Shown here: positions 39,011 through 50,596 of the stretch, piece by piece | How the letters are laid out: each line of letters begins with the position of its first letter | Numbering within the stretch: position 1 is the first letter of the stretch | Origin: Posidonia oceanica | Lineage: Eukaryota > Streptophyta > Magnoliopsida > Alismatales > Posidoniaceae | Reading direction: 5' to 3' | DNA length: 64,000 bases | Assembly: GCA_037176725.1 (NCBI GenBank) | Contig: JAZBRS010000029.1 | Coordinates: 125,459,001-125,523,000 of the forward strand | Notes under the pieces: generated by a model | What the model was told of the DNA's origin: nothing | Seen by the model: only the letters and a program-made list of their open reading frames with translations | Database searches by the model: none | Translations under genes and position numbers: made by a program

Positions 39011-40435
39011 GATGCAGAAAGGAAACAGGAACCCATTGTGATAGGCGTGCAATGGTCTCAGCACAGGCACGGTTCGTGGCGTCACGAGGTGACAAATGAG
39101 GTACATGCCGGTCGTCACGGACCTACCCACGCGGTGGGCGGCAAAATTTGAAAATCGCGGAGCCTCTAAGCGAGGCAGGCAAAAGTCCTTGTCCTTGGCT
39201 CCGATTTTCGAAAACAGGGAGAAGGGAAGAAGATAAGAATATATTACAGCATGCATGTTTTGGTGGCTTTGGACTCAAAGCAACTGTGCCATGAGGATGC
39301 TTCTGCGGTTCCTGACTCAGGAGATCTCGATCCTCGAGCGACACCATGCCGAGTTGTGGTCGGTGGCTCTCTTTCTCACTCTTGGCTTGGGATGAGGCCT
39401 TAGCTTTGCAGAGTATAGCCTTTGGCTGCAGGGTAGTAGAAGCGTTGGATGCAGCTTCTTAGCCTCCGTCTCAATTCTTCGGGGACTGACTGCCGCTTTT
39501 GATGCTCACAGAATAGATCTTTCTTTTTCCCTCATGAGTGGCTGGAGTTGCATCTAGTCTGCCAATGGAGTAGAGATGTCTGCAGAGGAGATTGGAGCGT
39601 GCTGCTGTGCTCGGAGGGTGGGGCCAGGTCCTCCTGATAATGTATCTCGTGCAGTTGCCAGTGTGGTGCTTGAAGCTGATAGCTAAGGGGGCTTCGACAC
39701 TTGTCCGAGTCACTCCTCTCATGAGCGCCTTCTTTCTTCTACTTCTTTCTGCATTTTTCTTTTGTGCTCAGCATGCATATCATGTTGTCATTTCTTTTGC
39801 TCACATGAGCTCTATTCTTTTGAATATGCATGTCTTTGCCCTCTTGGGGTAGTAGTCCCGGATGAGGCGTTGAGAGTTCGGCTGATTAACGTACACCCTC
39901 AGCCTTTGCAATGTGTCGACAGCCTCTGGCTATGCTTTGCTCTGCTTTGGTCCTCTCCATGATCGGTGGACTCTCTGGTTAAGGTGGATCTCGCTTTGGG
40001 AGCTTTGAGCACAACGAGACACTCTGTTCTGCTCTAGTCTCACTTTGTAGCCACGTACAAGAGATGGCGCTGCTCAGGTGAGACCTGCCTGAGACTGTCA
40101 CTGCTTGACATCCTCTAGGCGCTGCTTGTTTGTCCAAAGTCGGTTTTTGATTATACAAATGTTTGTGGATTTTGCATATTTTAGTAAGGAAAGGACAAAC
40201 ATGTTTTTGGGTTTTGCATTGGTTTTGTATTTTTATGATTTTTGTTTAGGAAAACATAAAAGGGAAAATCAGCAGAAAGGTGAAGAAAATATTTTTGCTA
40301 TTTTTTATTTTCTTGATATTTTTGGCTTTATGCTTTACAGAATGCAAGAAATGATATGTACATGCAATAAATGACAATGCATGATGACAGATATGTGCAA
40401 GATGGTGGATATGCATGCAAAGTGATTGATATGTG
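39011..40435 (-). other. Unassigned segment of element D
   Basis: I find no counterpart in A/B or C and no convincing gene in any frame. About 39240-40140 has mixed composition unlike the surrounding repeats; about 40140-40375 is T-rich on the plus strand. It could be captured host sequence or simply diverged untranslated region. Confidence 0.4.
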
Positions 40436-40690
40436 CAGGTGATAAGTTGACGGACTTATTGCCGAATAGTTAGGGATATCAGCTCGGATGATAAGTTGAC
40501 GGACTTATCGCTGAGCAGTTAGGGCTGCCAGCCTGGATGATAAGTTGACAGACTTATCGCTGAGCAGTTAGGGCTGCCAGTCCAGTGATGATAGGTTAAC
40601 GGATCTATCGTCGGATAGTTAGGGGTATCAGCTCAGATGCTGATAGGTTAACGGACCTATCGCCGGATAGTTTGGGGTAGCAGCCCAGTG
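40436..40690 (-). repeat. H1/H2 hairpin array in element D, second block
   Basis: Five repeats of about 50 bp of the same kind as 38186-39010, each with GATAAGT/ACTTATC or GATAGGT/ACCTATC arms plus an H2 unit. Confidence 0.85.
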
Positions 40691-40979
40691 ATGAATGCAT
40701 GTAGGAAATATGCAAGTTTTTTAGGGTTTTTTGCTGTTTTTATGCTTTTTATGATTTTTGACATGGCAAGAAAACACAAAAAACAAAACAAAAAGGAAAG
40801 ACAGTGCAGGAAACAAAAGAGGGGTAAGAGGGACTTACCTGTCAGCGACCTTGGGAGGGAGGTGCTGGGTCTGCCCCTACGCTGCTGATGTTGTCAGCGA
40901 GATCTGCTGTCGGCAGTGCGGGGAGCATTGGGGCTGCTGATGCTGGAGAAGGGGCTTACTTAGACGGTGTTGCGACTGA

Positions 40980-43285
40980 GCTTGCTGTTGATTTTGCCGT
41001 TGCGCTTCTGAGCGTCCCCCAGACAAACAGGGAGGGATAGGAAGGGGCGATTGCGCCGATGGGATCAGAAGGATCCACCGGGGCAGAGCTGGATTCAAAG
41101 AAGATTGGGGTAAACCCCGAGGTTCCGGCATCCTCGGAGCCCGCAGGCTCAGAAGAGGAAGGGTCAGCTACGCTAGGGTGTGCGAGTGCAGGTGCAGGTG
41201 TGTGAGCAGCCTCCTGCAGACTGACAGCGAGGGTCCCGTTGTCAATCAGGTCCTAAATGACATCCCAGAGAATGAGGCAATTATCCATCGAATGCCCCGA
41301 GGCTCGTTGGTAATTGCAATACTTGCTCGCATCGTACCACCTCGGAAGAGGATTTGGTGGAGGGCGAGTTTCCGGAAGCCTCAAAAGCGACACAACATGG
41401 GGAAAGACGGCGCTTAGCGGTTCACCAAGTGGGGTGAAGTCGCTCTTCGCGTGGTGGACTCGTCTCTGCCTAGGCTGTCGTCCTTGCTGAGCTGGTGCGA
41501 CATGATGCACTGGCTCAACGGTGACAGTGTGTGCAGTGGGTGCATAAATAGGTGCGGGCACCAGTGGAAAAGGATCCGGCTGACTTTTTCCAAAGGCAGG
41601 CACCTTAGGAGGACCAGCGCATGCAACGGCGTGCTGCTCGGAGCAGTCAGAAGCGGAGTTGTTGCTGCTGTTGCTGCTGCGGCGGTTGCTGGTGCTGTCA
41701 GCCTGTCTAGCCAATGCAGAAAGTGCGGGGAAATGCCCACTCTGTAGTGAGCTTTCCACACGAGCACCAGCCCTAATCAGCGATGCAAAACTAGTGATGT
41801 GCTGAATGCAGAGCAGAGTCCCAGTCGCTGGCGGCGCGCCTTGACGATCATCTCGATGGAATCCTCCTCGGAGAGCCTATCTCTGACTTGGGCAGCTGTG
41901 GAACGCCAGCGACCGACATACTCCCCGAATGGCTCTTGGGGCCTCTACCGGATGGCGACGAGATCCTCCCTCTTGGGGATCAAGTCAAGGTTGAAAGCAT
42001 ATTGCTCAAGGAAAGCCCGAGAAAGACCAGTCCAAGTCTGAATCGCAGCCGTGTCAAGGGACGTGAACCACCTGAGCGTAGGGTCGGTTAAACTCTTCTG
42101 GAACAGTCGAATAAGGAGCCTTTCATCAGCCCAAAGCTGAGAAAGGTCCCTGCAATATGCCTTCAGATGCGAGATGGGGCAGCCTTTACCATCATATTTA
42201 TCGAAGTTCGGGATACGGAACTTCGAAAGGAGTGCGGCCTCGGGAAAGAGATAGAGGTCGCGAAACTGGTAAGGCTGGCGGTCCTGGCCTTGCACTTGAC
42301 GAAGTGCTCTCTCTAGATCACCCAACCTGGTAAGGAAGGCGTTAGAGGCTGCTGCTGGCGATGGTTGTGCAGCAAAGGAAGGGACCACGTATACTGTGCA
42401 GGTCGTGCGAGAGCGCTCCTCTAGATCCACTGTCACGCCACCTAGTGTTGTATCGTGAGGGCCAGCATACCCGTGCGAGGGTGCAAGGTGTGGTGATATG
42501 TATGCGGGATTCTGAACCTGATGCAAGGAAGACGGATAGATAACATGCTGTGCAGTGTAAGGTGTAGTGTAGGGGAGCAGCAGCTGTTGCACCGGCACGA
42601 TGCCAGGCAACGAGCCTAAGGGGTGCTGTGCTCCTGCCAATCTGGAAGACTGGCCACCAGAGGAAGGAGTTGCATGCAGTGCAAGGTGCTGTGCAGGTGC
42701 AGGAGGCTGATAATGCGCCCCCATCGCCGGAGCTGTGAGGAGCCATGGCGATGGAAAGGGCGGAGGTGCAATGTAGCAAGCTTGCAGGGCTACAGAGGGT
42801 GGCATCGAAACCTCAGGGGTTGGGCGAGAAGAGTAAGCCACAGTCGAGTCGAGTGCGAGAGCCATGCTTCGCAGCCTATCGGCCTTAGCCAATAAACGCT
42901 GCGCTTGCGAGGCAGAGAATGCATCGATCGACGAGCTGGGACGTAAGGAGGTGTCCACCAAAGGAGGTGCGGAAACCAAGGAAGCAACAGGAGTGGATCC
43001 TACGCAAAGGGTAGCCGTAGAAGGCCGAATTCCTAAGACGGGAAGGCCCTGGGTTGGAACAGAAGGCGACGCTCCTGAAGCCCGAGTGGCGGTCACCACG
43101 GCAGACGCGATGACAAGCTCCAGGTCGGCTAGGGTCGACCCTTGATCCAGATAAAGGGGCTGGGAGGTCTCCTGCACCAGAAGTGGAGAGGAGACGGGGG
43201 ATGCCAAGGCAGGGGGAGGAGAGACCGAAATCGGTACCTCTCCTGACGCCAACGAGGAAGGAGGCTCACTGGTATGCTGGGCCAT
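40980..43285 (-). pseudogene. gag: Gag of element D, broken by stops and a frameshift
   Basis: Minus-strand gag starting MAQHTSEPPSS at 43285, aligned with copy B gag from MAQRTVETPL. The core is present: FDKYDGKGCPISHLKAYC, RLLIRLFQKSLTDPTLRWF, AFLEQYAFNLDLIPKREDL. A TAG near 41947 ends the first frame. A one-base deletion near 41840 shifts it. The frame resumes as VESSLQSGHFPALSALARQ and reaches a zinc-knuckle-like CX2QX4HX4C (CNYQRASGHSMDNC), then a TAG near 41250. Recognisable gag-like sequence continues to about 40980. Protease and everything after are absent; at 40840-40850 (minus) a GGTAAGT resembles a splice donor. Confidence 0.85.
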
Positions 43286-44143
43286 AGCAGATGGCGAGCG
43301 AATGCAAAAAGGTCTCCGGCTGAAGGCAGGGGACACAAGACCTAAGGCGAGCTACTATCGGAGGCGATAGACAGCTTAGAGATAGAGAGGGACACTCAGG
43401 ATCCTAGCTGAAGGAACCCGCACCTACCTGCAAAACAAATAAACGTGTTAGAGGTTGGATGCAAAAAGAGTTATTAGGGGTGACATGGTGTAGATGTATG
43501 CCCTAATATGTGCTCTCTCACCATGCATGTCCTAAGTAGATGACCTACCAGGACACACTCAGGGGTAAGGGGATTTTGCAGACTCCAGGCCAGAAAAAAG
43601 GCTCCCGTCTTGACCCTGCCAAAGCTCAGGTATAACGGGTGGTGCATTGGTGGCCTCGACCCTCCTAGAAGCATGGGTGGTACCCTCCAATAATACCAAC
43701 ACGACCCTTGGACAAGGGGGGACAGACCGACCTACTCACACCACGCCAAAGCGTTGGGAGCAAGAGACCGGGACTATCCTTCTCAAACTGTAGGTTGACT
43801 CAGATGAGAAGAATGCATGCTTTCTAAAATGCTGATGCAAATGCTTTAGAGCATTTTACTTGCATTTTATTAACCATGGGGGAAAAATTGCAAGCTTTCG
43901 GCTCTAGTTGTGCTTAGATGTTATTGCTTTGCTTTATTGTGGCTTTTTAGATTAAGTAAGAGGGAAGCGAGCAAGTTTCTACTATCCTAGGCATGGCATA
44001 TGCGAAGGGGAGAGAAACAAGAAGTCATGGCAGGCAAGTAATTCACACAGCAAGTCAAAAAGCATGGGCATGGCATGTGCAAGTGTATATGGTCGTGATA
44101 GTGAAAAGGAAACACTTATCATGTCAAAAGTAGGCATGTATGG
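43286..44143 (-). other. Leader of element D, gag-proximal part
   Basis: Untranslated leader. The block at about 43480-43800 matches copy B 12640-12930 on the opposite strand, including GGAGGGTACCACC and GAGGCCACCAATGCACCACC. The remainder has no recognisable gene and is interrupted by E at 44144. Confidence 0.65.
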
Positions 44144-47100
44144 TGTAGTAATCCCGGTGTTCAGATCGTCCATGCACACTGCCAGAAGCTCGCATGCACC
44201 GATCGGAATCAGGCTCACTATAAGCGGCTATGTCCGAGGAGGAGGGCTCAACTCGAAAACACTTAAAACAGAGGAGAAAAGATAAGAAAGGAAGGAGATA
44301 AGACAATTCAGAGTCGCCACCGTGTCTATTATTGGAAGACAAGGAAAATCAGGGGAAATGCGTGAGTTAACACGCAAAACCAAGCAAAAGATGCAATGCA
44401 AAGCAATGCCAAAAAGAAAACAAATGCAAATGAATGCAGATGATATGACTTATGCCTAGGATAAGGGCAATATGGTCATTACGGGCCAAAAGACTGGGCA
44501 AGGACTCCTGTTACGTGCGGGGAAGGTGTTAGGTACCCCCGACACGCCCGAGAATCGGTCTTTCTAGGCTTACGCTCGCATACGCAGGAGAATGCAGGTT
44601 TGAATGCCTAAATGCCAATGAATGCCTGAATGAATGCTCATAGGAGTACTCTAAGTGATGGGATGCAATGCAGGAAAATAAACGTGCAGTCTAAGTGCTC
44701 AGCAACGCTGTCTATGTTCCGAACCGGGCGAAACCTAGCTCGTGAGAACTCCAGACAGTAAGCATCACTGCCCTATATGTAAATGCAAGCGGAAAAACAA
44801 AACGGCAGTAAAACCAAGCAGTGCAGGCGACATGCAAGAGAAAACGACATCAAACATGCAAAACAATGCGATAAATAGAAGCGGCATGCGAAACGGTGCA
44901 AGAAAACAAAGCAACACGTGAAATGGTGCGAGAAAACAAAGCCAGCATGCAAAACAGTGCAAGAAAACAAAACGGCATGCGAAACGGTGCAGAAAACAAA
45001 GCGGCACGCGAAACGGTGCGAGAAAACAAAGCAGCACGCGAAACGGTGCCGAAAAAAGAACAGCACGCAAAACGGTGCAAGAAAGCAAAGCGGGCACGCA
45101 AAACAGTGCAAAAGACGAAGCAGGCACGCAAAACGGTGCCAAAAGCGAAGCAGGCACGCAAAACGGTGCCAAAAGCGAAGCAGGCACGCAAAACGGTGCC
45201 AAAGACGAAGCGGGCATGCAAAACGGTGCCAAAAGCAAAGCAGGCATGCAAAATGGTGCCAAAGACGAAGCGGACACGCAAAATAGTGCCAAAAGCAAAG
45301 CTGGTGCGCAAAATGGTGCCAAAGACGAAGCGGGCACGCAAACCGGTGCCGAAGACGAAGCAGGCACGCAAAACGATGCCAAAGACGAAGCGGGCACGCA
45401 AACAGGTGCCAAAAGCAAAGCAGGCACGCAAAACAGTGCCGAAAGCAAAACGGGCACGCAAAACGGTGCCAAAGCAAGCGAAATAAAACATCGATAAAGC
45501 CATGCAGATACAGATGTAGAGAGAAAGGGTAGGAGAAGTAAAAGGGGAGGCAAACAGTGCGTGTGCGGGAACAAGCACTGTTTAGGGACCGCGCAAAGTA
45601 GATGTGAAGACCTACAAAGGGGAAGAGAAGCAAGTAGAGGGATTACCACTGTTTTGTGACTGTTTCCCACCAAAGTGTCCCACGATGTGTCTCGCACGCT
45701 GCCAAAAGCTCGCGATGCGATCGGATCGTGGAAAAGGGGGAAGAAAGTCACAATTAGTGGTGAATCTAGGGAAAACGCAACACAAAGCACTGGGAGTACG
45801 CGAAAAGAGGAGACAATGTTGATAGATGAGAAGAGGAGGTCCTATTCTACATGCTCGAGAAATCAGAAAGCAAAAACAATGCATGGGATGCAAATGGTGT
45901 GCAAATGAATGCTGTGCAGGGGTTTAGGAGGACTTACCTTGGAAATCTGAAGCCTGATCCGAGAAATGCTTGGTCCATGCTAAAGAGTGCTCTGCTAGGG
46001 TCGTCCAGATAGCTTGGTTGAGAAGATCCAACGGCCAGATCTGAAGATATCCCAGCTTCAAGGCAGAGGGGCCAGAATAGGGGAGAAGAAGAGATCTAGG
46101 TGTACAGGAGGTCCTAGGGGCGTGCAAAATAGGTCCTCCCATGTAAATGGGAGCTAGGAATGCTTAAGTGTGTGCAAGAATGTTAAATGCAAAGATGCAT
46201 GAGTGCAATGCATGCAAAAATGCAAGAAAAGAGCTAAGGATGACTTTTCAGAAAACTTGGGAACTTATGTGCAATTTTTGAAAAAGTGGGGGTCTAAATG
46301 CAAAGATTTTGAAAAGTTAGGGGGCTTTTATGCAAGGTTTTTGAAAACTGGAGGGTCTGAGTGCAATTTTGCAAAATGCAAGGTTCAAAATGCAATTTTA
46401 TAAGGTAAACATGCATTAGGATAAGTTTTGAAATCATATGGAGGATTAACATGCAATTTTGAAACATGCAGGGGTTGAAATGCAATTTTGTAAGCAAAAC
46501 AGTGGTCTTAAATGGTCTGAGAATGCAAACAGAGGACCTATGTGCAATTTTTAAATATGCAGGGTCTAAAATGCAATTTAATAAGCAAAAATGTGCATTT
46601 AAATGAGTTTTATAAACATGCAGAGGACCTATGTGTAATTTTGAAATATGCAGGGTCTAAAATGCAATTTAATAAGCAAAAATGTGATTTAACAGATGCT
46701 GTGCATGATATGGAGGACCTATTTGTAAAAATTAAAAGGCATGGGGGAAATGATGCAATGTAGTAAGAAAAGATGCAAAATAAATGCATAAGTTAACAGA
46801 ATAGAGAACTAAAATGCAAATGAAGAAAAAGACAGGGTTGAAAAATGCAATTTAATAAGGTAAACTTAAAGCATTAAATCAGATTATTAATTAAAGGACT
46901 AGCATGCAATAATGAAAAACCAGAGGGCCTGAACTAAAATAAACTTAAATAGAAAACACAGCAGAAGGACCAACATGCAATTAGACAGTTTTTTAAGTTT
47001 TTCATGCAATTTAATAAGATTTAAATTCAGAATTAAATGAATCTTAAACAGAGGCAGGACTAGAATGTAATAAAATAAAAGTAGGAGCTGAAAATGCAAT

Positions 47101-50100
47101 TTAATGGCAAAATAGCATGGTAAGGAAAAATAACACTACAGTGAAATTTGCAGCGGCCATAGCACTGTAGCAGAAGCTACCAGTGGTCATGACCGGCGGA
47201 GGGGGGCTGCCGGAGAAGTGCTGATCGGTCGGCGAGCTTCACCGGAGGTAGACGGCGATCTGGGAGGCGTCGGCGAGCTGTGACGGAGCCTGGTGATGGC
47301 CGGAAGCGGCGTCGAAGGTCTGCAGAGCTGCTCGGAGGCAGGAAGACGATCTGAGCGTCGTCGATGCGATCTGAAGGCAGGGCTGCGTTCCTGAAGTCAG
47401 TGCGGAGCTCGGGCGACGGTTGGAAGCTGGTTCTACTCACAGAGCGGCGATTCCAGTCGCGGAGCTCGCCGGAGAAGACGAGATGACGGCGGCGACGACC
47501 CGACGGAAGAGGGGCTGGAACCCTAGTCTAAAGGGTGGAAAAGCAAGAGAGGAGGGAGACTAAGCTAATGGGAGAGTGCAGTACCTGATTCCGCGGCTGA
47601 GGAGTCGCCCCGACGTCAGCTGCTTCAGTGCTTGCCGGCGGAGGTCGTCCGGAGATTGCAGGTGCTGTCAATGGCTCGGGAGTGCTGGGATGCACTCAGT
47701 GATGTGCTCCGATGCTTTCTAGACGTCCGGAGCGAAGCTTCGCGGCCCGGAGGAAGATTCGGCTTCAGTGGGTGCTACAGGAGTCACCTGAGGTGGGGGG
47801 AGGTGTCCGCTGCTCTCCGGATCGATTGGAAGGTGACGGCGAGCTTCTGGATGCTCAGTGAGTGTTTCTGGATTCAGAAGAGGGCTGGTGGAGGCCTGGA
47901 GGGGAAGATAGGCTGCTGGGTGATTTTCTGATGGAGTTGGCCGTAGGTGTTTGCTGTGGATGGCTTCGGCTATGGGGGAGGAGATGACTAAGGCACTGGT
48001 GCTTTAGGAAGGTGGGGTTCTGGTGGTTTGCTGGGAGAAGTTTGGGGGGATTTGTGGGTCTGTGGTGTTTGGAATTTTGAGAGGAGGTGGTGTTGGGTTC
48101 TACTATGGTTTCAGGTGATTAGGAAGTGAATTCAGAGATGGTTTGGTCGTGGAAGGAAGGGAAGGGATGCTAGGATGTTTGGGTGGATTTGGGGGAGGAA
48201 ATGGGAGTGATTTGGATGGAGTTGGAGGCTCTGGATTGCAGTGGAAAGGAAGAGGAAGAAAAGGTCTGATTTCAATGAGGAGATTGCTAGGGGTTTTATC
48301 AGCTGCTGAAGGACGATGTGCGCTGGATTTTGAAAATCCTCCACTGGTGAGAGCAGCAGCTGGCAGTAGCGAAGGACGACGGAGGCGATGCGCAATCAAT
48401 GCCTCCGGAGATCCTGCTGAGACGTGAGAGAGGAAGAGCTGAGCTGGAGTTGATGGTGATTGGGAGGGAAGAAGAATTGAAATTTTGAAGAGGAGTGGGA
48501 GAGAACTGGCAGGAGAGAACTGTGGAGGAAGAAGAAAAAGAAGGAGGGAGGAAGAAGAAGGCTACGGGTCGGACCTACGCGCGGAAAAAAAAGAAAGAGA
48601 AGAAGAAGGCAGCAGCTGGTGGGCTGGGCCGGCAAAAAGGTGGAAAAGAAATGTAAAAAGAAAAGGGAGGAGAAAGGAAGAAGAGGAAGAAGAAGAAAAA
48701 AGAAAGGAAGAAGGGGAAAAAAAGTAAAAATAGAAGTAGAAAAGATTCGAAAATGTTTTTAGGGTAGTCGTGTTTAAATTAGGATTTTAGATTAGGTTTT
48801 TAATGATTGTTTTTTTGATTAGTTAATTAAGAAAAGTTTTAGCTTTGATTAGGGTTTTTAGGGTTTTCTTTGTTTTTGATTTGTTTAAATGTTTGTTAAG
48901 ATTTTTAATTGTTGTTTAATTATGTTTTTCTTGTTAAGTACTTGGGATGTTAATTAGGATTTTTTAAAGTTTGTTTTTAAATTAATTAGGATGAGTTTTA
49001 GATTTTTGATTTTAGTCTTTTTTTTCTTAAGTCTTCTTTGATTTGTTTTTTGATTTTTGTTTGTTAAATTCTTTTAATATTTTTTAGTTAAGTTTTCTTG
49101 TTAAGTTTTTTATTAAGTGTTTTTAGATTTTTGATTGTTTGTTTTTATTTTTTTAATTAAGTTTTCAAATTGTTTCTTTTTAGGATTGTTAAGTTTCTCT
49201 TTTTCTTAAGTAGTTATCTTAATGTTTTCTTAATTGTTTTCTTTCTTCTTAGGATTTGTTTTTTGATTATTTTTAATAGGATTTTTACTTTGGCTTGTTT
49301 TGGTTACATTTTGGTTTTTTCTTTGATTTTACAGTTTTTTCTTTTTGTTTGTTTTGCATTTTTAAGTTGCATTCTTAGTTTTCCATTTTAGCTAGATTTA
49401 GTTAGGTTTTGGTTTTTAATTGTTTGTTTAATGTTTTTAATTATTTCTTTTAGGATTTTGGTTTGTTTTCCTTTTGTTTTAGAGTTTTTAAAGGTTTTTA
49501 AGGATTTTTTAGGGATTTAGTGGAAGAGAGGAAAGGAGAAGAAAAAGGAAGAAGAAAAAGGAGAAATGAGGGAATAAAGATGAAAGAGAGGAGTGGAGAG
49601 AAAATAATTTTTTGAAAGCCAAAGAAAATGCTAAAAATAAGATAAAAATATAAATAAGATTCAGAAGAGATAGATGCACAAGGAGGGCCCACAGCCAAGC
49701 AAGAAGAAGGGAGAGAAGGGGGTGAAAAGGAGGATAATCAGGAGAGAGAGGAGAGAGAAAAGGATAATTTAGGTAAATGGAGGGGTTAGAGGTTTAGAAA
49801 AAGGGTGAAATTTGGAGAGTGTGTGGCCTAAGGTCTCTAGTGTTGGACCTAGGGTTTGGGTTTAGTTTTCGGAAAGTTTTGGAAGGGTTTTGAGGTGTAG
49901 AAAAAGGGTAGTTTTACCTAGGTTTTCTAGGATTTTTGAGAGTGGTTTTGGTTTGAAATTTTTGAGAGTTTTTTGGTAGGTTTGCTAAGTTGGAGATGAT
50001 GAGTTTTCCTATGGTTTTTGGGTAGTTATTGGGCTTGGGAAAGGGGTGTAATTCTAGGTTAAGTTTGGGCTAGTTTTGGAGAGAAGGATGAAAAGGATTG

Positions 50101-50181
50101 TGTAGGTTTGGACCTAGATTTGAATCCAGAAGCTACCAAGAGATTCCAATTGATCAAGCCTGTCAAAATGGGGTGTCAACA
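44144..50181 (-). repeat. Solo LTR E, A/B-type, inserted in D
   Basis: A 6.04 kb minus-strand LTR with no internal region. On its strand it starts TGTTGACACCCCATTTTGAC (50181) and ends GGGATTACTACA (44144). It is flanked by TATGG (44139-44143) and CATGG (50182-50186), an imperfect 5-bp target duplication. Layout follows the copy B LTR: G-depleted part (about 48720-49500, T-rich as given), GC-rich part (about 47150-48640), GGTCC-type repeats, 30-bp array (about 44885-45480) and conserved end. Unequal recombination between two LTRs of one element is the usual origin. Confidence 0.9.
44885..45480 (-). repeat. 30-bp tandem repeats in solo LTR E
   Basis: About twenty units of 30 bp with core GCACGCAAAACGGTGCCAAA on the plus strand, homologous to the copy B LTR array but without the 180-bp higher-order pattern. 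Lys/Ala-rich or Phe/Arg-rich frames across it are repeat artefacts. Confidence 0.85.
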
Positions 50182-50186
50182 CATGG

Positions 50187-50577
50187 CATGTGCGTGTGCA
50201 GTGGCATAGCAAATGTGCAAAGCGAAGCATTCATCACCCAAAAAGCATGTATAGTGCCAAGCAATTATTTAGACATGTGATGTAGGTAAATAAAGCAGCA
50301 CAAGCAGTCATGGCATAAAGTAGGTAAATAAACATGCTAGCAGGTAAGCAGGTAAAGCAGGCGGAAGCAAAAGGCAAGCAAAACACAGAAGCAAGCGGTG
50401 AGAAGGCCAAGACGAAAGTCAGAGTGTTTGTCCCCAGTGGAGTTGCCACTGTGCAACTCTGCTGGGAGCCGACACAGGCAAGCAGGCACACAGACAAGGC
50501 AAGTGGGGTCATGAGGCAAGCAAGGGAATGCAAAATGCAAGCGGCGAGAAAGTCAGAGCGAAAGCTGGAGTCTGTTG
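50187..50577 (-). other. Leader of element D, primer-site-proximal part, with second primer-site motif
   Basis: Non-coding. It contains a diverged second copy of the primer site at 50431-50448, with neighbouring words GCAAGCGG, GAGAA and GTCAGAG that recur next to the true site. The duplication unit is about 147 bp. Confidence 0.65.
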
Positions 50578-50595
50578 TCCCCAGCGGAGTCGCCA
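50578..50595 (-). promoter_or_regulatory. Primer-binding site, tRNA-Arg type, element D
   Basis: On the minus strand TGGCGACTCCGCTGGGGA, one base from the LTR end at 50597. Identical to the site in copy B. Confidence 0.85.
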
Positions 50596-50596
50596 C

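Noticed and set aside
44773..45790. Minus-strand frames of 341, 286 and 242 codons and plus-strand Lys/Ala-rich frames in solo LTR E
   Set aside because: All lie on the 30-bp tandem array or its edges; same artefact as in the A/B LTR.
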